The notes below the pieces were generated by a model, which had not been told where the DNA came from, searched no databases, and was given only the letters and a program-made list of their open reading frames with translations. From NCBI GenBank assembly GCA_039918615.1, contig JBDSHG010000086.1, positions 1-13,060 on the forward strand: a stretch of DNA of 13,060 nt, given 5' to 3'. The DNA comes from FEN-1250 sp039918615. GTDB lineage: Bacteria > Gemmatimonadota > Gemmatimonadetes > Gemmatimonadales > Gemmatimonadaceae. A program made the position numbers and the translations under genes. Positions 1 through 6,778 of the stretch are shown here, in pieces (position 1 is the first letter of the stretch; every line of letters begins with the position of its first letter).

Positions 1-238
1 TCTCACCGAGATCTACGGCGCGCGCGAGAAGCCCATTGACGGCATCTCTTCCGCGCTCATTGAGGGCGCGGCCCGCGATGCCGGCCGTGCGGTGACGTGG
101 CGCGGCGAGCGCGCTGCGCTGGCCGCCGCGCTCGCCGCGGCGACCCGGCGCGGCGACGTGGTGCTCACGCTCGGCGCGGGCGACATCACGCGCACGGGCC
201 CCGAGCTCCTCGCGCTCCTCCCGGAGCCGGCTCGATGA
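1..238 (+). CDS. murC: UDP-N-acetylmuramate--L-alanine ligase MurC, C-terminal end (partial)
   Basis: Only the last 78 codons are present, read from base 2 to a TGA at 236-238; the start lies outside the window. MurC adds L-alanine to UDP-MurNAc in the cytoplasm, the first peptide step of peptidoglycan precursor synthesis. The visible part is the end of the Mur ligase C-terminal domain: the stretch IYGAREKPIDGISSALI matches the conserved 'Y-ARE-P-GVS' element of MurC, and GDVVLTLGAGDI is the usual final 'GD-vl-GAGdi' strand and loop. The stop overlaps the ftsQ start (ATGA), and the divisome genes that follow fit the usual dcw order. No murB or ddl lies between murC and ftsQ here. The assignment rests on a short C-terminal piece, but both motifs are characteristic. 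Confidence 0.85.
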   Translation, partial: LTEIYGAREKPIDGISSALIEGAARDAGRAVTWRGERAALAAALAAATRRGDVVLTLGAGDITRTGPELLALLPEPAR

Positions 239-939
239 CGCGCTTCCTCGCGATCCTCCAGGCGATCCGCTGGCGCGCCGTCGGCATCGCGGCGGCGGTG
301 CTCGCGCTCATCGCGACGCCCTCGTGGTCGCCGAAGCTCCTCTCGCACCTCTCGTTCTTCCGCGTGCGCCACGTGCAGGTCGAGGGATATCGCTACCTGC
401 AACCCGACGACGTGCTCAAGCGACTTCGCATCGACACCACCACGAGCGTGTGGACCGATCTCGACGTGCTGGAGCAGCGTGTGAGGATGCATGCGCAGGT
501 GAGAACCGTCTCCATCGACAGGAATCTTCCGAGTACGCTCGTGGTTCACGTCACCGAAAATTCTCCGATCGCGTTCGTCCCGGGCGCGGGAGGCTTGCGG
601 GCGGTCGACGCGGATGGTCGCTTTCTCCCTCTGGATCCGAGTCGGATCGCCATCGATCTTCCGGTGCTCGCCAAGGCGGACACCGTGCTCCTGCATTTGC
701 TCGCTAACGTCCGGAGCGTGAGCCCTGCGCTCTTCGGTGAAATCAGCGACATTCGGAGAATAGGGGGTACCGACATCGCACTTACATTATCCACTGCACA
801 GGTACGCGCGCTCGCGAGCATCTCCGCGCAGCGGCTTGCCGACCTCATTCCCGTCGAGGCGGACCTCGCGCGCCGCAAGGCACGCGTGATCGAGCTCGAT
901 CTGCGCTTTCGTGATCAGGTCATCGCCAGGACGCAATGA
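235..939 (+). CDS. ftsQ: Cell division protein FtsQ
   Basis: 234 residues; bitopic inner-membrane divisome protein of the FtsQ/DivIB family, which links early and late division proteins through its periplasmic part. The N-terminus is short and basic with a transmembrane helix at about residues 13-29. A POTRA domain follows at about 42-109 (FFRVRHVQVEGYRYLQPDDV start, then the typical RNLPSTLVVHVTENSPIAF end), and then the FtsQ beta domain to the C-terminus. I chose the ATG at 235 because it overlaps the murC stop as ATGA, has GGAG at 223-226 eight bases upstream, and gives a normal short cytoplasmic tail; the reading frame stays open upstream to 97, but that part lies inside murC. Its stop overlaps the ftsA start (ATGA), so translation is probably coupled. 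Length is at the short end for the family. Confidence 0.9.
   Translation: MTRFLAILQAIRWRAVGIAAAVLALIATPSWSPKLLSHLSFFRVRHVQVEGYRYLQPDDVLKRLRIDTTTSVWTDLDVLEQRVRMHAQVRTVSIDRNLPSTLVVHVTENSPIAFVPGAGGLRAVDADGRFLPLDPSRIAIDLPVLAKADTVLLHLLANVRSVSPALFGEISDIRRIGGTDIALTLSTAQVRALASISAQRLADLIPVEADLARRKARVIELDLRFRDQVIARTQ
787..795 (+). promoter_or_regulatory. DnaA-box-like 9-mer inside ftsQ
   Basis: TTATCCACT matches the DnaA box TTATCCACA at 8 of 9 positions. It lies in coding sequence (codons TTA TCC ACT preceded by ACA) and uses TTA, a codon avoided in the GC-rich neighbours. A chance match is quite possible; it is listed because a perfect box lies 1.4 kb downstream. Confidence 0.2.
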
Positions 940-2201
940 ATCCCGAACGATTGGTCGCCGGCCTCGACATAGGCTCCTCGCGCACCACCGCCATCATCGC
1001 CGAAGCGATCGGTGAAGATCCGAACGCGTCGCTCAAGATCCTCGGCGTGGGCAACGCGCGAACCGCGGGAATGCGCCGCGGCGTCGTCTCCGACATCAAG
1101 GAGACCACACAATCCATTCAGAAAGCGATGAGCGAGGCCGAGCGGATGGCGGGCGTTCAGGTGGATGGCGTGTACGCGGGGATCGCGGGCGAGCACGTGC
1201 AGGCGATGAACAGCTCGGGGGTCGTCGCGGTGAATGGCGATGAGGTCACGCGCTCCGACATCGAGCGCGCGAACGAGGTCGCGCGCACGCAGCCGATCCC
1301 GACGGACCGCGAGCTGCTCCACGCGATCCCACAGGAGTATCGCGTTGACCGCAACGCAGGGATCCGCGACCCGATCGGGATGAGCGGGATGCGCCTCGAG
1401 ACCGAGATGTACCTGGTCACCATCGGGTCGTCTCCCGCCCTCAATCTCCGCAAATCGATCGAGCGGGCGGGGTACAAGGTGCGTGAGCTCGTGCTCGAGC
1501 CGCTGGCGAGCTCCTTCGCCGTCGTCACCGACGAGGAGAAGGAGTTGGGTGTCGCGCTCATCGAGATGGGAGCCGGGACGACGAACCTCGCAATCTTCCA
1601 CGAGGAGAAGATCCGCTTCCTGGGCACCATCGCCTACGGCGGCGCACACGTGACGAGCGACATCGTGCACGGACTCGGTGTCACGCAGGCGGACGCCGAG
1701 CGTCTGAAGGAAAAGTATGGATGCGCGTACGAGGCGATCTATGCGGATTCCGACGAGGTGATCACGCTGCCGAGCACCGTTGCGCAGGGAGATCGCGAGA
1801 TCAAGCGGGAGTTGCTTGCGCACATCATTCATCAGCGAATGGATGAGATTTTCGAGCTGGTCCGGCAACAGATTCGCGATTCGGGGTTCGATGGACGGCT
1901 GGCAGCGGGTGTCGTGCTCACGGGTGGTGCGTCGGCGATCGAAGGGGCTGACAGATTGGCGGCGGATGTCTTCGGGATGGGCGCTCGGCGGGGCACTCCG
2001 GCGGCGAGTGTGGGCGGATTGAGTGATGCCGTCGAGGCGCCGCGCTTTTCCACGGCGGTTGGGCTCGCCCTGTTCGGGGCGCACCGGATGTCGCTGGGCG
2101 GAGCGGGGTCGGCGGCGTCGGGTAAGCGCAAGGCAATGGGGTCGCCGGGGATGGATCGGATCGCGCAGCGTGTCAAGACTTGGCTGCAGGATTTTTTCTA
2201 G
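936..2201 (+). CDS. ftsA: Cell division protein FtsA (actin-like FtsZ membrane tether)
   Basis: 421 residues, a normal length. FtsA is an actin-fold ATPase that polymerises on the inner face of the membrane and anchors FtsZ. Visible elements: phosphate-1 motif at about 11-19 (DIGSSRTTA), the FtsA-specific 1C subdomain at about residues 85-165, phosphate-2 region at 205-221 (IEMGAGTTNLAIF), and an adenosine-type loop at about 326-332 (VVLTGGAS). After a low-complexity Gly/Ser/Ala linker (about 385-404) comes a C-terminal amphipathic helix (IAQRVKTWLQDFF), the expected membrane-targeting sequence. The phosphate-2 motif has Glu210 and Asn217 where actin-like proteins usually have Asp, a departure discussed under findings. 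The ATG overlaps the ftsQ stop (ATGA), with AGGA at 928-931. Followed by a 199 bp gap before ftsZ. Confidence 0.95.
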   Translation: MNPERLVAGLDIGSSRTTAIIAEAIGEDPNASLKILGVGNARTAGMRRGVVSDIKETTQSIQKAMSEAERMAGVQVDGVYAGIAGEHVQAMNSSGVVAVNGDEVTRSDIERANEVARTQPIPTDRELLHAIPQEYRVDRNAGIRDPIGMSGMRLETEMYLVTIGSSPALNLRKSIERAGYKVRELVLEPLASSFAVVTDEEKELGVALIEMGAGTTNLAIFHEEKIRFLGTIAYGGAHVTSDIVHGLGVTQADAERLKEKYGCAYEAIYADSDEVITLPSTVAQGDREIKRELLAHIIHQRMDEIFELVRQQIRDSGFDGRLAAGVVLTGGASAIEGADRLAADVFGMGARRGTPAASVGGLSDAVEAPRFSTAVGLALFGAHRMSLGGAGSAASGKRKAMGSPGMDRIAQRVKTWLQDFF

Positions 2202-2400
2202 TCGAGATGGATCCGTTGCGCGTTTGAGTTATCCACACGGAAATAACCGTCATTTGGTGGTGTGTTAATCGTTCGTTCGCACTATATTCACCGCAGCTTT
2301 TGATACTGGCCCAGACTCACGGCCGCGTCCGTCCGTTGAATCGCCTCGCTGCACTGCCGTTCGCTTGCAGGATCTTCCACTTCCTGGAGTCCTCCCCGCC
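2202..2400 (+). promoter_or_regulatory. Putative ftsZ promoter and leader region
   Basis: This 199 bp gap is the only sizeable one between murC and the M23 gene, and its first half is clearly more AT-rich than the surrounding genes. It holds a perfect DnaA box (2229-2237), a small hairpin next to it (ACGG 2237-2240 / CCGT 2247-2250), and a -10-like TATATT at 2283-2288 that matches TATAAT at 5 of 6 positions. No good -35 lies at 16-18 bp, so the promoter call is weak; a TSS near 2295 would leave a leader of about 105 nt. GGAG at 2386-2389 is the likely ftsZ ribosome binding site, 11 bases before the ATG. No terminator is visible after ftsA, so read-through from upstream is likely as well. Confidence 0.35.
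2229..2237 (+). promoter_or_regulatory. Perfect DnaA box between ftsA and ftsZ
   Basis: TTATCCACA is identical to the strongest E. coli DnaA box consensus. It sits 28 bp after the ftsA stop and about 46 bp upstream of the -10-like TATATT, a plausible place for DnaA to act on ftsZ transcription. Only this single box is in the gap, so it is not an origin. Confidence 0.55.
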
Positions 2401-3603
2401 ATGATCTTCGAGTTCGAGGAGAACATCTCGCAAAACGCCCGCATGAAGGTCGTCGGCGTCGGCGGGGGTGGTGGGAACGCAGTCAATCGGATGATCGAGG
2501 AGCATCTGGAAGGCGTCGAGTTCATTTCGGTGAACACAGACGCGCAGGCGCTGCTGAGCTCCAAGTCCGATGTGAAGATCCAGATCGGAAAGAAGCTCAC
2601 CCGCGGGCTCGGCGCGGGCGCGCGACCGGAGATCGGTCGCCAGGCGGTCGAGGAGAATCGCGACGAGGTGCTCCGTGTGCTCTCCGGTGCGGACCTCGTC
2701 TTCGTCACCTGCGGCATGGGCGGCGGCACCGGCACCGGTGCGGCCCCGATCGTCTGCGAGATGGCGCGCGAGGCGGGGGCCCTCTGCGTTGGCATCGTCA
2801 CCAAGCCGTTTCTCTTCGAGGGACGGAAGCGGATGCGCCAGGCGGAAATGGGAATCTCCGAGATGCGGAAGCACGTCGACACGATGATCGTGGTGCCGAA
2901 CGAGCGGCTGCTCGCGGTGGTGGGCAAGGGGATTCCCTTCGGCGACGCGCTCAAGAAGGCCGACGAGGTTCTGCTCCATGCGACGCAGGGCATCTCGAAT
3001 CTGATCAGCGTGACGGGGCTCGTGAACGTCGACTTTGCCGACGTCCGCACCGTGATGCAAAGCGGCGGCTCGGCGCTCATGGGCACGGGCATCGGACGCG
3101 GCGAGAATCGCGCGACGGAAGCCGCGCAGCAGGCGATCTCCTCGCCGCTGCTCGACAACGTCTCGATCTCCGGCGCGACCGGCGTGCTCGTGAACATCAC
3201 AGGCGGTACGGATCTGACGTTGGGCGAAGTGCATCAGATCAACGAGATCGTGCACGATGCCGTGGGCGACGATGCCGAGATCATCTTCGGCGCCGTCAAC
3301 GAGCCCGCGATGCAGGGCGAGATTCGCGTCACGGTCATCGCGACGGGCTTCGATCGCGTCGTTACCGGCACTGGCTCGAGCGCGCAGGATTCGCAGAAGA
3401 ACGCGTCGCAGACGCCGGTGATTCCGTTCCCGAATCAGCGCCCGCTTCGTACCACGACCCCCGCGTCGCGCTCCGCTGCGAATGAGGGAGTCCGGCGTTC
3501 CACGCAGCCGCAGCCGGGTGCAACACCGCAGTCGCCGCAGGAGAAGGCTCAGGATCTGAACGACATGGAGATCCCGACTTTCATCCGGCGCCAGATGGAT
3601 TGA
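2401..3603 (+). CDS. ftsZ: Cell division protein FtsZ (tubulin-like GTPase)
   Basis: 400 residues. FtsZ polymerises with GTP into the Z ring that positions and drives septation. Domains in order: N-terminal GTP-binding domain with the glycine-rich start (VVGVGGGGGNAVNRM, 17-31) and the tubulin signature GGGTGTGAAP at 107-116; the T7 synergy loop NVDFADVRTVM at 209-219, which completes the GTPase site of the next subunit; the C-terminal subdomain to about 318; a variable Gln/Pro/Ser/Thr-rich linker (about 320-385); and the terminal peptide IPTFIRRQMD that binds FtsA and other tethers. I chose the ATG at 2401 because MIFEFEEN is a typical FtsZ start; the frame extends to a TTG at 2365, but that adds an unlikely proline-rich tail. 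The stop TGA overlaps the TTG start of the M23 gene, suggesting coupled translation. Confidence 0.97.
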   Translation: MIFEFEENISQNARMKVVGVGGGGGNAVNRMIEEHLEGVEFISVNTDAQALLSSKSDVKIQIGKKLTRGLGAGARPEIGRQAVEENRDEVLRVLSGADLVFVTCGMGGGTGTGAAPIVCEMAREAGALCVGIVTKPFLFEGRKRMRQAEMGISEMRKHVDTMIVVPNERLLAVVGKGIPFGDALKKADEVLLHATQGISNLISVTGLVNVDFADVRTVMQSGGSALMGTGIGRGENRATEAAQQAISSPLLDNVSISGATGVLVNITGGTDLTLGEVHQINEIVHDAVGDDAEIIFGAVNEPAMQGEIRVTVIATGFDRVVTGTGSSAQDSQKNASQTPVIPFPNQRPLRTTTPASRSAANEGVRRSTQPQPGATPQSPQEKAQDLNDMEIPTFIRRQMD

Positions 3604-4853
3604 AGCGGCTCACACCGCGCGCGGTGACGACGCTCGTCATCTTCGCGCTCGCTGTGTGGGCACTCTCCGTCGACCTGCCGAAGCCCTGGCTCGACGCGCC
3701 GCACCCTCTCGAAGACGATTCACTACAGGCGGCCGCCGGCGACTCCGATTCGCTCGCGGCCACCAGCGACACCCTGCATTCCGGCGAGACCATCGGCGCG
3801 CTCCTCTCGCGTCGCGGGGTGAGCTCGAGCGCGATGCCGCTCGTGATGGGCGCCGCGAGTGGGCTCGATGCGCGTCGCATTCCTGCCGGGATGCCGGTCA
3901 CCATTCGTTCGGACTCCGCCGGCGCCCCTCCGCGCGAGATCGTCTTTCAGCTCGCACCGGACCGTCTGCTCCATGTGCGTCGCACCGGCGACTCCACGTG
4001 GACGAGCAGCGAGGAGCGGCTGCCGTGGGTGACGGACACGCTCGTCGTCGGCGGACGCATCGACGAGAATCTCTACCAGGCGCTTGACGATAGCGCGACG
4101 GTGCTCCCGAAGGGCGCGCGCGCGGAGCTCGCGTGGACGCTCGCCGACATCTTCGAGTATCGCGTAGACATGAGCCGAGATCTCCAGCCCGGCGACCAGT
4201 TCCGCGTGCTCTTCGAACGGCTCGTCGGCTCCGCCGGCCAGACCAGGATCGGACATGTGCTCGCCGCGAGGATGGTGCTTTCGGGCACGACGACGCAGAC
4301 TGTGCGCTTCGACGAGGGCGACGGGAAGGCCGCGTACTTTGATTCGACGGGACGCTCGATGCAGGCCGCCTTTCTACGCGCGCCGCTCGCCTTCCGCCGC
4401 ATCTCGAGCGTCTTCGGACTTCGCAAGCATCCGATCCTCGGCATCTGGCGGCAGCATCAGGGCACCGATTACGTCGCGAACGCGGGGACGCCGGTGCGCA
4501 CGATTGGCGACGGGGTGGTCAACTTCGCGGGGAGGCGCGGCGGCTATGGGAATCTGATCGAGATCCGCCATCGCAGCGGGCTCGTGAGCCGCTACGGGCA
4601 TCTTCGCGCCTTCGCGACCGGCATCCGTGCGGGACGCGCCGTGACCATTGGACAGACGATCGGCTACGTCGGAATGACCGGCCTTGCGACCGGCCCGCAT
4701 CTCCACTTCGAGCTCCTCGTCGACGGCGCGCAGCGCGACCCGGCGGTCGCGCTGAAGAGGAGCTCGGGGCTGCCGCTCGCGCCGGCGGACCGTCCGCGCT
4801 TCGACGCGCAGCTCGCGGTTCTCCTCGCGAGCCTCGGCAAGTCGCGGGCGTAA
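3600..4853 (+). CDS. M23 (LytM) family peptidoglycan endopeptidase, membrane-anchored
   Basis: 417 residues, starting at a TTG that overlaps the ftsZ stop (TTGA). That start keeps a basic tip (MKRLTPR) before a hydrophobic segment at about 9-24, a signal anchor or signal peptide. Residues about 57-130 resemble the OapA/LysM-like region of MepM-type enzymes (LHSGETIGALLSRRG start). The C-terminal M23 domain covers about 264-385: H286-x3-D290 (HQGTD), RYGHL with H334, and GPHLHFE with H367 and H369. These are the full set of zinc ligands and catalytic histidines, so it should be an active zinc endopeptidase cutting peptide cross-links in the periplasm, not an EnvC-like inactive activator. The position after ftsZ points to a role at the septum, which is inference. 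I see no coiled coil of the EnvC type. An 87 bp gap follows without a clear terminator. Confidence 0.88.
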   Translation: MKRLTPRAVTTLVIFALAVWALSVDLPKPWLDAPHPLEDDSLQAAAGDSDSLAATSDTLHSGETIGALLSRRGVSSSAMPLVMGAASGLDARRIPAGMPVTIRSDSAGAPPREIVFQLAPDRLLHVRRTGDSTWTSSEERLPWVTDTLVVGGRIDENLYQALDDSATVLPKGARAELAWTLADIFEYRVDMSRDLQPGDQFRVLFERLVGSAGQTRIGHVLAARMVLSGTTTQTVRFDEGDGKAAYFDSTGRSMQAAFLRAPLAFRRISSVFGLRKHPILGIWRQHQGTDYVANAGTPVRTIGDGVVNFAGRRGGYGNLIEIRHRSGLVSRYGHLRAFATGIRAGRAVTIGQTIGYVGMTGLATGPHLHFELLVDGAQRDPAVALKRSSGLPLAPADRPRFDAQLAVLLASLGKSRA

Positions 4854-4940
4854 CACTCAGCCTGGAAGGCGCGCGGCGGTTGCGCGTCGACACAATCGTC
4901 GGCGCTTTGCGCTCCGCCGTCACCGCGTCACGTTTCTCCC

Positions 4941-6743
4941 ATGCTCGCCTGGCTCCTCTCGCTGCTCGTCGCAGCGGCACTCGCATGGTGGTCGTACGGA
5001 GCGCCGGCGGCGGGCGAGAGCCGGCGCACCTGGACGCTCGCCGCGCTGCGTGCGCTCGCATGGCTCATCATGCTCGCCCTGCTCCTCGATGCACCCGCCG
5101 GCCCGCGGCGCGCTGTGCCGCCGATCGCCGCGCTCGATGCATCGGCGAGCTGGACGCGCGGCGGCGCGAGTGATGGGGCGCTGTGGCGATCAGCGATCGC
5201 TGCCGCGCGCTCGGCCTCATCGGATGTGCTGGTGTGGGGCGACTCCGCACGTAGCGGCGCGGCGCCCGATGTGCCGCGCGACGGAGCGACGCGCGCGCTG
5301 CCGCTGGCCGAGCGTGCGCTGGCGGTCGGGCGGCCGCTCACGGTCATCACCGATGGCGAGCTCGACGACCCCTCGGCGCTGGCGTCGCTGCCGGCGGGCT
5401 CGCGCGTAGAGGTGCTCGCGCATCCACCGGCGGTGGACGCGGCGGTGGTTGCGCTCGACGCTCCGCGCGCGGTGGTCGCGGGCGATACGATCGAGACGAG
5501 GGTGACGGTGCGGGCGGGGGAGCTCGCGGTGGGACCCTCGACGCTCACGCTGGTGGCGGGGAGCGATGTGATCGCGACGATGCCGATCGACTCGCTCGCG
5601 GCGGGACTCGAGCGCACGCTTACGATGCGCGGGCACATCGATGGCGCGGTGCGCACTGTCGCCCTCGCGGCGGTGATCACGGCGCGTGGCGATGTGGAGC
5701 ATCGCAACGACACCCTCGCGACTGCGGTGCAGGTTGCACCGGCGGCGGGTGCGGTGCTCGCCTCGACCTCCCCCGACTACGATGCGCGCTTTCTCATCCC
5801 TGTGCTGCGCGGCGCGGTCTCGCTTCCGACGCGCGCGTATTATCGGGTGGCGCCGGGAACGTGGCGGCAAGATGGCTCGCTCGCGGCGGTGACGGAGCAG
5901 AGTGTGCGCGCGGCGCTGGCCGTGGCGCCGCTGGCGATCATCCATGGCGACACGGCGCTCTTCGGTGCGCCGCGTGCGCTAACGAAAGGCGCGCTTCTCC
6001 TGTACGCGCCGTCCGCGGACACGATCGGCGAGTGGTATCCGCTCGCCGCGCCGGCGTCACCGATCACGTCGGTGCTCTCCGGCGTGCCGTGGGACAGCCT
6101 CGCGCCGCTGAGCGTCGCGGCAGGCATGCACGGCGACTGGACCGGGTTGCTCACCGCGCCGGCGCGCAGCGCGGAACGTCGCGTCGCGATCGCGGGAAGC
6201 GAGAGTGGGCGGCGCACCGTGGTCGTCGGCGCGTCGGGGTTCTGGCGCTGGGCCTTCCGCGGCGGCGTCAGCGGCGATGCGTACGCCACACTGTGGGGCG
6301 GTATATTTGATTGGCTGACGGCGGAGCGTCCGGACCCGCGCGCGGCACTTCCGGCGGACGCGATCGTGCGCGCGGGGGATCGCATTCGATGGAGACGTGG
6401 CACGGGGAGCGACACGCTCGTGCGCGTCGAGATGCATCGTCGAGGCGAGGCGCGCGTCGACACGCTGCAGTTGCACTTCGCGGGACCAGGCGCGCTGGCC
6501 GAGAGCGCGCCGCTCGATGCCGGCGTGTTCGAAACGCGCGTGAACGGCGGTGCGTCGCTGCTCGTCGTCAATGCGTCGCGCGAGCTGCTGCCGCGAAAGG
6601 CGAACGTGCGCACGGGCGCGGTAGGCGGCGCCGCTCCGTTCGGCGACCAGCCGAAGCTGCGCGACTTTCACTGGATCTATCTGCTGTTACTCGGCGCACT
6701 CTGCGCGGAGTGGCTGCTGCGTCGAAACATGGGATTGCGATGA
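4941..6743 (+). CDS. Large membrane protein with a degenerate von Willebrand A-like domain
   Basis: 600 residues, function unknown. Two hydrophobic helices lie at the N-terminus (about 1-20 and 31-50) and one near the end (about 577-593), with a short basic tail. The middle would be a large periplasmic domain if topology follows the charge pattern. After helix 2, D66-x-S68-x-S70 (LDASASW) looks like the metal-binding DxSxS motif of vWA domains, and VITDGE (135-140) like the later Asp-Gly element. The two are only about 70 residues apart, so the fold is compressed and the central Thr ligand is not obvious. About 165-270 looks like a beta-rich domain ending in RNDTLATAVQV, as in BatA/CARDB-type proteins. 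No clear ribosome binding site precedes the ATG. The family resembles vWA/BatA membrane proteins encoded near moxR-type ATPases, but no such ATPase is here. The reading frame is certain; the role is not. Confidence 0.75.
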   Translation: MLAWLLSLLVAAALAWWSYGAPAAGESRRTWTLAALRALAWLIMLALLLDAPAGPRRAVPPIAALDASASWTRGGASDGALWRSAIAAARSASSDVLVWGDSARSGAAPDVPRDGATRALPLAERALAVGRPLTVITDGELDDPSALASLPAGSRVEVLAHPPAVDAAVVALDAPRAVVAGDTIETRVTVRAGELAVGPSTLTLVAGSDVIATMPIDSLAAGLERTLTMRGHIDGAVRTVALAAVITARGDVEHRNDTLATAVQVAPAAGAVLASTSPDYDARFLIPVLRGAVSLPTRAYYRVAPGTWRQDGSLAAVTEQSVRAALAVAPLAIIHGDTALFGAPRALTKGALLLYAPSADTIGEWYPLAAPASPITSVLSGVPWDSLAPLSVAAGMHGDWTGLLTAPARSAERRVAIAGSESGRRTVVVGASGFWRWAFRGGVSGDAYATLWGGIFDWLTAERPDPRAALPADAIVRAGDRIRWRRGTGSDTLVRVEMHRRGEARVDTLQLHFAGPGALAESAPLDAGVFETRVNGGASLLVVNASRELLPRKANVRTGAVGGAAPFGDQPKLRDFHWIYLLLLGALCAEWLLRRNMGLR

Positions 6744-6768
6744 CGCGCGCGGCGAGAACCGCGGCGTG

Positions 6769-6773
6769 AGGAG
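6769..6773 (+). promoter_or_regulatory. Strong ribosome binding site for ftsY
   Basis: AGGAG, five bases before the ATG at 6779. It is the best Shine-Dalgarno match in the window and fixes the ftsY start; the neighbouring genes mostly rely on 4-base overlaps with weak sites. Confidence 0.75.
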
Positions 6774-6778
6774 AACGA

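Noticed and set aside
915..2084. 389-codon - strand frame opposite ftsA
   Set aside because: Shadow of a clearly identified gene; composition dominated by Arg, His and Asp.
2191..2198. T-run at the end of ftsA as a terminator
   Set aside because: The run encodes the final Phe residues of the FtsA membrane helix and has no GC-rich hairpin before it.
2229..2250. Replication origin at the DnaA box
   Set aside because: Only one box is present, with no box cluster, no AT-rich unwinding repeats and no dnaA or dnaN nearby.
2365..2400. TTG start extending FtsZ by 12 residues
   Set aside because: It adds a proline-rich tail unlike other FtsZ proteins; the ATG at 2401 gives the usual MIFEF-type N-terminus.
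6740..6769. Nine-codon frame (MTRAARTAA) between the vWA-like gene and ftsY
   Set aside because: Too short, no ribosome binding site, simple Ala/Arg composition; the ATGA overlap is probably chance.
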